Below, one piece after another: positions 57,938-64,000 of a DNA stretch of 64,000 nucleotides. The position numbers were made by a program, and so were the translations under genes. Numbering within the stretch: position 1 is the stretch's first letter; each line of letters opens with the position of its first letter. This stretch comes from Pichia kudriavzevii. Lineage: Eukaryota; Ascomycota; Pichiomycetes; Pichiales; Pichiaceae. The notes under the pieces were generated by a model. The model worked only from the letters and a program-made list of their open reading frames with translations. It searched no databases and had not been told where the DNA came from. Where the stretch lies: NCBI RefSeq assembly GCF_003054445.1, contig NC_042507.1:744001-808000 (forward strand). Direction: 5' to 3'.

Positions 57938-60397
57938 TTATATTTGCCAACCAGACCAGTTCCCTGTATTTTGTGGCCGTTGTTGCTGTTGCTGTTGCTG
58001 TTGATGTTGTTGAGGATTGGTTGTGGTCAGGTACTGCGATGGCGCCCATCCACCACCCGTAGCTTGGTTCATAAAAATGTTCTGAGTATTGAACGAGGCG
58101 TTTCGTACTGGTATTGCACCGTTCATTTGATAAACTCCACTTCCAACATTGCCATGGTATTGCGGGTATCCTTGATTAGATCCATTGAGGCGTGCCGTTT
58201 GAAGTTGTTGATTGCCCGTTCCATTTTGTGTATTTGCATCAGAAAGCCCATTGATTTGTAAGTTCTGAATGCCCATCCCATTAAGAGGCGATGGGCTGTT
58301 ATCTTGCATCAGATTAACGCTAGATAGAGCAACAGTGCTGCCATACTGGTTCAAATGAGCACAGTTACCCAAAGGGCTGGTGCTGTTGAAGGGTCTGGAA
58401 ACTTCATCAGTTACGGACAAATATTGTTTTCTCTGAGTGTCATTCAACATGGGTTTCGGTGGTAAAGCTGGGTTCATATTCGATGCTAAGGAAGGCGAAG
58501 TTGCTGCTGCTGATGGCGGAGGTATATTAGACATTGCTGCACTTGCCCTGGATGACTTCCTAGATCTAGGTGGCGGTGGTGGTATTGGTGGTGGTGATGC
58601 AGTACTGGATGCCCTTGAACGTGTTATTGTAGGTGGCTGCGGTAAAGTAACAAAGTTTGTATTTTTGTTACTATCATTTTTAGTATTGTTGTTTGTATCA
58701 TTGTTGGAACTGATATTATTATTGGCATTAGAAATACTCCCCCTGTTGCCATTGATATCACCCATAAACTGTAGACCTACACTATGATTATTATGTGAAA
58801 TCATTCCAAAATAATCAGCCTGTTGTTTTTCCTGACTGAAGTCAGCCAACGTGGTATTGTTTTGTGGGTTGGTGTATTGTATCTGTGGTGAAGGATTGTT
58901 AGGCTGACCAGAAAATAGATTTTGGATATTTGGAGATGCTGCATTCAAAGTATGAGGAAATTGAACTGGTGAGTTTTTCTGTGTGAGAGATGTTGGGTTT
59001 GAAGAGTTTTGGTTTGCCGTTAGAGCTGCCAAAGTGTTCGACATTGCTGGTGGGTCTTGTGATTGCGCAGAGAGAGAAGATATATCAGTATATGGCGCGT
59101 TAAAGGAACCGTTGGTACTATTGTAGTTGAATGTTTTCTCAAATTGCTGCATAAAATGCTCCCTCATAGATTTAGATGCACTACCTGTTAAATTTGGTTT
59201 TAAGGGGGTCAATCCATCATTCTCATCTTGAGCTACTACTCTTTCTGTGACTTTCTTAAAGGTATCTGTCTTCACGTCTCGTAAGATATCCTCCTCATTC
59301 TCCACAGATTGAGACAAAGGTTGCGCTGCTTGCTCTGCAGTGTTATGTGGTACTTCATTGGTGACTCCCTTGATTTTGTCTAGCAGTTGATTCATCGGCA
59401 AAGAAAAATCCAAAGAATGTGTGGATGAATGCGTAGCACTTTCCACTAAGTTACTTTCTAGTGCACTATCCTTCTCAGAGGAAGAATATACTAAAACATC
59501 CGAGAACTTAACTTTTTTGTCCTTAGTTTTCCCAGTTCTAAGCACAGGTCTTTCTCCCGTCAACAGGAATTCAGTAAAAGAATCTATATCTAATTTCTTC
59601 TTGACCCCTTTATTCTGTTCATCAAAAATGTCTGAATCATCAGTCAATTCCACTTTCCTCTTTTTGGTCAGTATAGGAACCGGCGAGGGAATCGGTGCAA
59701 CTCGTCTTACCAAAGACCTAGTCAAAATTTCCCCATGTAAAGAATGCGCCAAAAGCCTCATCAAAGCAAAAAACTGTCCAATATTTAAAGAATGAGCCCA
59801 TTTGGAAAATGATGATTTTAGTCTCTCCTTGATACTGTCAGGAATTTTGAAGTTCTGTAGAAATGAAAACACATCTTCAATTGTAACATCTTTCGAATTG
59901 ATTTTCCTGGTTCGAATATCCTCGTACCATCTTAAATAAGTTTTCAACTCTTTAGGTTCCATGTCAGTAATTGCTAGTGACAATGGCACAGAACTATCAT
60001 TTTCGGGAATTACAGTGTCTGCACTACTGGAATGTTTCACGTGCTCCATTACGTTATTTAAATGACTTGGCTTCAGCTCTGATGGTGATGATGATGTCAC
60101 TGCTTTCAAATTGTCCAACGCATCATCACTATAAGATTTATTTTTGGGTGATATTTTCATTTGGCTTAACGCATCAGAAATATCTGAATCCTGTTTGTTC
60201 GAATGTAAGAGGTTTGTGTATAAAGTTTGCTCTGCCGTATGTACAGTAGAAGTCAATGACTGAGAACTGAAATTCTGGTTTTGGTTTTGTTTCAGTTGAC
60301 TATTGAAAAAATCGTCAAAATGGTCCGTCTGAACAGGAGAGGCAGCCGGGTTATCCGTAATCCCAGGAATAGTATTCCAATCAAAGTTTGCTGCCAT
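57938..60397 (-). CDS. SCD5: SCD5, clathrin/actin endocytosis protein and PP1 targeting subunit
   Basis: The 819-residue protein has a conserved N-terminal region (LKTYLRWYEDIRTRK, LNIGQFFALMRLLAHSLHG, residues about 150-230) related to S. cerevisiae Scd5. A PP1-docking KVxF-type motif lies at about 295-298 (KKVKF), followed by LDFSLPMNQLLDKI, and a LTPLKPNLTGSAS repeat unit, of which S. cerevisiae has three copies. The C-terminal half is low complexity (Asn, Ser, Pro, Gln), with a proline-rich stretch and a final poly-Gln run. In S. cerevisiae, Scd5 targets the phosphatase Glc7 to endocytic patches and binds Sla2 and End3-Pan1. MIP1 lies immediately upstream on the same strand, as in S. cerevisiae (YOR329C and YOR330C). 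Confidence 0.9.
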   Translation of the reverse strand: MAANFDWNTIPGITDNPAASPVQTDHFDDFFNSQLKQNQNQNFSSQSLTSTVHTAEQTLYTNLLHSNKQDSDISDALSQMKISPKNKSYSDDALDNLKAVTSSSPSELKPSHLNNVMEHVKHSSSADTVIPENDSSVPLSLAITDMEPKELKTYLRWYEDIRTRKINSKDVTIEDVFSFLQNFKIPDSIKERLKSSFSKWAHSLNIGQFFALMRLLAHSLHGEILTRSLVRRVAPIPSPVPILTKKRKVELTDDSDIFDEQNKGVKKKLDIDSFTEFLLTGERPVLRTGKTKDKKVKFSDVLVYSSSEKDSALESNLVESATHSSTHSLDFSLPMNQLLDKIKGVTNEVPHNTAEQAAQPLSQSVENEEDILRDVKTDTFKKVTERVVAQDENDGLTPLKPNLTGSASKSMREHFMQQFEKTFNYNSTNGSFNAPYTDISSLSAQSQDPPAMSNTLAALTANQNSSNPTSLTQKNSPVQFPHTLNAASPNIQNLFSGQPNNPSPQIQYTNPQNNTTLADFSQEKQQADYFGMISHNNHSVGLQFMGDINGNRGSISNANNNISSNNDTNNNTKNDSNKNTNFVTLPQPPTITRSRASSTASPPPIPPPPPRSRKSSRASAAMSNIPPPSAAATSPSLASNMNPALPPKPMLNDTQRKQYLSVTDEVSRPFNSTSPLGNCAHLNQYGSTVALSSVNLMQDNSPSPLNGMGIQNLQINGLSDANTQNGTGNQQLQTARLNGSNQGYPQYHGNVGSGVYQMNGAIPVRNASFNTQNIFMNQATGGGWAPSQYLTTTNPQQHQQQQQQQQRPQNTGNWSGWQI

Positions 60398-60874
60398 AAT
60401 CTATAATAACCTTTCTATTTTTAGTGTAACTTAATGTCTATGTACTTTTGAATTTATAGTATGGTACGGTAACTCTATGTTAAATGGCAAAAATATAGTA
60501 TCAGTGGGGGTTTTACACTGAGGTAACAAACAATTATTGAAGGAGAAAAAGCAAATGCGTCCAGATAAACCAATTGGGACAAATATAAAAGTCTTTCCAC
60601 CTGTATACCTTCCCTTAAATCCCTCTATTGTTGTACTCTTTAGAGAGAGAACTATCCGACTCCTTTCACTCTTCTTCTTCCTAGCTACATATTATCGCAG
60701 CCTCAGCATTAAAGGGTGTATTGTGATTCGCGATACAATGTAGCTCATACGAACATGAATAGTGGAAATGTTCTTCTATTGAGGTATTGCCGTTTCGGGA
60801 AATCACTGATGTGTGAAACTAATATTATATTACTATACAAGTACATCTACTATTCAGATTTGAGCTATGGTGTA
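60398..60874. other. SCD5 promoter and MIP1 3' end
   Basis: A 477-bp spacer with no ORF of note. It has a pyrimidine-rich stretch (60640-60680), and no recognisable factor site was seen. Confidence 0.5.
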
Positions 60875-63800
60875 TTAAAACATTATTTCTCTTAGTTCGT
60901 TCTCTGTAAGGTGTGTGTGGGAGAAAGTTACGTATTCTCCCTCCCTCCCTCTCTTTCTATTAGAACTTAACGTCAGACTCTTATTATCACTTTCAACCAA
61001 ACAAGTTTTCTTTGATGGTCTTGCTTTGCCGTATGCCTTGCATTTACTTTTCGGTTTCCTTTCCATCTTATCTAGAATATCTGTTGCAATCCGTTCAATC
61101 AGCAAATCCGTAGTTGAGTGATCTTCATCCTTGCACACTTTGTTGTTCTTTGATCCTTTAAATTTTTTATCAGCCTTTCTTTCATTTATTAAGGCGTCCC
61201 AATTCTCTTCTATTATTTTACCAGAATCCAGAAGTTCACCCGCTGTGCAATTTGGCACAAAAAGACCGTTCAGTACGACTTCATCATTTGAGTTATCAAT
61301 ATTCTTGAGTTTCTTTGCGAAGTTTTCAAGAACTAAAGTATCAGCAGCTTGGAAAAAAGCTTTTTTTTTCTCTTTGAATTCTTTCTCTGTTTTAGATATT
61401 TGTAGCTCAATCCATTTGAGCTTAGTTGAAGTGTCAAATTTGATATCAAGTTTTTCAACTGGCCTACTGGTCTTCTGCTTGTTCTCAAGCAGATTTTCAC
61501 AATTGGGCTTATCGTTCAAACTATTTAGCATGTCCTGGACTTCTTTTTTCTTTAACAAAGAGTAGATATCCAGACTCTCACCATGAGAAATCGGGCTAGG
61601 GTTCGATGGAGTAATACAATCAAAGTCTACTTCTTTTCTTAAGACATGGTCGATATCAACACATGAAAAAAATGCACAACTCTGCGGTACATTTTCAATT
61701 CCTAGTTGAAAACAAAACATAGCTCTCGTCCATAAGTTTGCAATTTGAAGAAGCATAGCACATTTATACCTATCCTCTATCTTAGAAAGGTACCTTACCT
61801 CGTCATGTACTGTAATTGATAGTCGTGCATCGACATTATACAGTTTCGTCAAGTATTCCATTGATACTAACAGAAGATGCAAATAATCAACTCCGGAAGA
61901 TTGAATGGCCCAATTTATACGAGACGGTAAAAACGAGTTTGAATTCAAGTTTGTTCTATTTAATGCCGCAGTTATGCCTGCTCCAAGAACAGGTGTCTTT
62001 GGATTATCTTGTTCGGCAATACTTTCTAGCCTATTGAAAACCACACTTTCGGATCCACCATACCATACTTTAATCTTTTCACCAGACTCTGGAAACTTGA
62101 CAACACTAGTTTTACCCTTGGTTTCGGCATATAAAGTTTTAGCCACTTTATCAGCATCTATTTCACTGATTGCTGGATTGAACTTTTTGAGTAAAGATGT
62201 TGCAAATTTTACACCAGCGCCATAAATCCTACCATAGTTGAAAACCTTAGCTTCATTACGAGAAATCCCTAATATGTTGGCAGTTTTAGAATGTAAATCA
62301 GTACCTGAGTTTTTCGTACCTTCAAGAGTCATCCAGCCCAAGGCAGTACCACCATGTAGTCGGAACACGGAATCACCTACTAAAGATGCAATCCATAACT
62401 CTTCGCTATCAACATCGGCGCCAACAAAACAATAACCAGGGGGCGCTTGTATTAGAGACTTCAACTCAGATCCCAATCTATTCTTTTTAGCATTCGAAGC
62501 TGTAAGCCATGTTTTCTCAACTGCACGACGAGTGATGGTTCCCATAGGAACTATCTGGGGAATTATAAACCCAACTTCTTTCTCCCCTTTTTGCCGAAAA
62601 GGTTTAGCTTTGTTCAAATCTGATTCATAGACAACATATTGATTCATTATACGCTCTCTAGAAGATATCCAATAGCTGTTGGTAACGTTGGTTTGGAAAG
62701 CCTCCCTAGCTAGACTATTTTCAGAGGATAAGATACCCTCCTCATAATACCTTAAAAATGGCTTTGATATGAGGGAGGTAACTCTGGCGTCTTGTCCATT
62801 TTCATGTGGTATTTTAAACAAAGTTTTTCCATTTGCTATCAGCTTTTTAAGATTCTCACGTACAATGTGGTCGGATTCTGCGTATCTAGGAGGTAAATCT
62901 ACAGCAAGCAAATCTAAATTAGCATCCTCGGTTGACATGTGTTGTGTTGGCTTGTCTATGCTTTTACTTGTTTTTTTTGTCCTTGAAGACTCCTTAGACT
63001 TTGTGGAGGAGCTTTCTCTTGAAACCGACTTTTTTTTGGGAGACACTTTTCTTTTGGGGGTGTTGGCATGTATTTGCATTAAAATGTCAAGTGGATTCAC
63101 CTCCAGGTATTTGGAGTTCTGAAACTTGGCACTCTCTTTTTGATCAACAACAAAACACCAACCTTTAGTTTCGGTCCAAAAGATTGGCTTTCCTTCCCAC
63201 AAAAGTCTCAGAAGTAAAATACTAGTTCTAGATTTGATTGTCAGGTTTAGCTTATCCTTAGCAACCAGTTTTTTATACCACTCCGGATAACCAGGCAGCT
63301 TTTGGTTTTTATAAGGCACTCCTGACTTTGTTAGCCTTACAGGCTTGATTTCCCAATCTAGTTGCGATAACCATGGGTCTTCTTCCCATGGTGGAATTTC
63401 ATCCTGTGCATTTTTCCTCAAAGAAACAACTTCGTTACAGATCTGATGAACTTTTTCCTCCACTTCGGTTTTAGACTTCTGGTACATTTCCTCACACCTT
63501 CGAATATAATCTTCCCAGTCTGTGGAGGTGGGTAAAATAGAGGAGGTAATGTGCCTCAGAGCAGCAAAACTAACCGGATGGGGAACAACTTCCTTAAATT
63601 TAGGGTAAACTTTGTAGAATACATGATATGTAGCTACAACATCGTTGGCACAGTAAGTCATTAGTTTCTGAAATTGCTCACGTATTTCTGCAACACTAGT
63701 TGTTGCAAAGTGATCTCGCAATTGCTTATCCATTTTAATCCCACAATGAAGTTCAGCTACGTCGCTGAGTTTGTTTAAACTGCTATTTTTCATCCAAGGA

Positions 63801-64000
63801 TCATCACGAAGCGCTGATGTTGTCCCTGTATCTCCCTCTACTGATTCATCGTCAAGAATCATGTTGGCCATTGTTAATCTCAAATCTTCGTTTCGGATCA
63901 TCTCTCGATACTCATCTAATGTTTTCACTGAAGAGTCTTTTTTCTCTTTTAGGTTTTTCTTATATTTCATCCACGTATTCCTTTGTCTGGTGCACATGCC
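60875..64000 (-). CDS. MIP1: MIP1, mitochondrial DNA polymerase gamma (N-terminus outside window)
   Basis: The 1041 visible residues are open to the right edge, so the mitochondrial presequence and exonuclease motifs I and II lie outside. The exonuclease III region is visible (LMTYCANDVVATYHVF, about residue 125). Family A polymerase motifs are all present: motif A VGADVDSEELWIASLVGDS, motif B RNEAKVFNYGRIYGAG and motif C VHDEVRYL. The block FLPSRINWAIQSSGVDYLHLL is characteristic of Mip1. Beyond the polymerase domain is a C-terminal extension of about 270 residues, rich in Lys and Glu, a feature found in yeast Mip1 and absent from animal polymerase gamma. Mip1 replicates mitochondrial DNA. 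The gene order MIP1-SCD5 is the same as in S. cerevisiae. Confidence 0.96.
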   Translation of the reverse strand, partial: GMCTRQRNTWMKYKKNLKEKKDSSVKTLDEYREMIRNEDLRLTMANMILDDESVEGDTGTTSALRDDPWMKNSSLNKLSDVAELHCGIKMDKQLRDHFATTSVAEIREQFQKLMTYCANDVVATYHVFYKVYPKFKEVVPHPVSFAALRHITSSILPTSTDWEDYIRRCEEMYQKSKTEVEEKVHQICNEVVSLRKNAQDEIPPWEEDPWLSQLDWEIKPVRLTKSGVPYKNQKLPGYPEWYKKLVAKDKLNLTIKSRTSILLLRLLWEGKPIFWTETKGWCFVVDQKESAKFQNSKYLEVNPLDILMQIHANTPKRKVSPKKKSVSRESSSTKSKESSRTKKTSKSIDKPTQHMSTEDANLDLLAVDLPPRYAESDHIVRENLKKLIANGKTLFKIPHENGQDARVTSLISKPFLRYYEEGILSSENSLAREAFQTNVTNSYWISSRERIMNQYVVYESDLNKAKPFRQKGEKEVGFIIPQIVPMGTITRRAVEKTWLTASNAKKNRLGSELKSLIQAPPGYCFVGADVDSEELWIASLVGDSVFRLHGGTALGWMTLEGTKNSGTDLHSKTANILGISRNEAKVFNYGRIYGAGVKFATSLLKKFNPAISEIDADKVAKTLYAETKGKTSVVKFPESGEKIKVWYGGSESVVFNRLESIAEQDNPKTPVLGAGITAALNRTNLNSNSFLPSRINWAIQSSGVDYLHLLLVSMEYLTKLYNVDARLSITVHDEVRYLSKIEDRYKCAMLLQIANLWTRAMFCFQLGIENVPQSCAFFSCVDIDHVLRKEVDFDCITPSNPSPISHGESLDIYSLLKKKEVQDMLNSLNDKPNCENLLENKQKTSRPVEKLDIKFDTSTKLKWIELQISKTEKEFKEKKKAFFQAADTLVLENFAKKLKNIDNSNDEVVLNGLFVPNCTAGELLDSGKIIEENWDALINERKADKKFKGSKNNKVCKDEDHSTTDLLIERIATDILDKMERKPKSKCKAYGKARPSKKTCLVESDNKSLTLSSNRKRGREGEYVTFSHTHLTENELREIMF

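Noticed and set aside
58437-58787. Glycine-rich plus-strand ORF opposite SCD5
   Set aside because: It is the antisense of a Pro/Ser/Asn-rich coding region and has no independent support.
1-64000. Horizontally acquired or bacterial-type gene cluster
   Set aside because: All recognised genes have yeast counterparts, with several S. cerevisiae neighbour pairs kept, so there is no sign of a foreign cluster.

Overview
The window is nuclear chromosomal DNA from a budding yeast (Saccharomycotina). Genes are compact and nearly intronless. One gene, MGR2, carries an intron with a textbook GTATGT donor and TACTAAC branch point. Protein-coding genes match Saccharomyces cerevisiae families across their length, and several S. 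cerevisiae neighbour pairs are kept: LSM8-MDE1, HTM1-SCH9, SCD5-MIP1, and YAT2 near GCD11. A CTG codon falls at a usually leucine position in the ammonium permease, which fits (but does not prove) a yeast reading CTG as leucine. The species cannot be named from this window.

Left part (1-12 kb): the 3' end of LSM8 and the methionine-salvage gene MDE1 are followed by a long gene-poor stretch (about 1.4-11.7 kb). It holds two identical tRNA-Gln(UUG) genes, a whole-looking Ty3/gypsy-type LTR retrotransposon (6677-11698) placed 11 bp upstream of the second tRNA, a possible older solo LTR (about 6000-6624), and one short coding-like ORF of unknown origin.

Middle part (12-36 kb): LOS1 (tRNA export), PPS1 (dual-specificity phosphatase), TMN3 (TM9 membrane protein), an Oca/Siw14-family protein with serine at the catalytic cysteine, a Mep1/Mep3-type ammonium permease with GATA and Gcn4-type sites upstream, FRA1 (aminopeptidase P family), a tiny WW-domain protein, DPB4 (DNA polymerase epsilon subunit), an R-SNARE (NYV1-like) and the large RNA helicase SLH1.

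Right part (36-64 kb): SCH9 kinase, HTM1/MNL1 ER mannosidase, DOT5 peroxiredoxin lacking the usual resolving cysteine, RPS5, YAT2 (carnitine acyltransferase family, catalytic histidine apparently absent), an MFS transporter, a LEU3-type zinc-cluster regulator, GCD11 (eIF2 gamma), SST2 (RGS protein, with two perfect pheromone response elements upstream), MGR2 (TIM23 subunit), SCD5 (endocytosis, PP1 targeting) and the C-terminal part of MIP1 (mitochondrial DNA polymerase), which runs off the right edge.

The genes are ordinary housekeeping and signalling loci rather than a co-regulated cluster. No clearly undescribed system was found. The most interesting points are the catalytic-residue losses (Oca-type, DOT5, YAT2), the Cys-rich extension of MDE1, the regulatory architecture upstream of SST2, MEP and RPS5/YAT2, and the tRNA-targeted retroelement.
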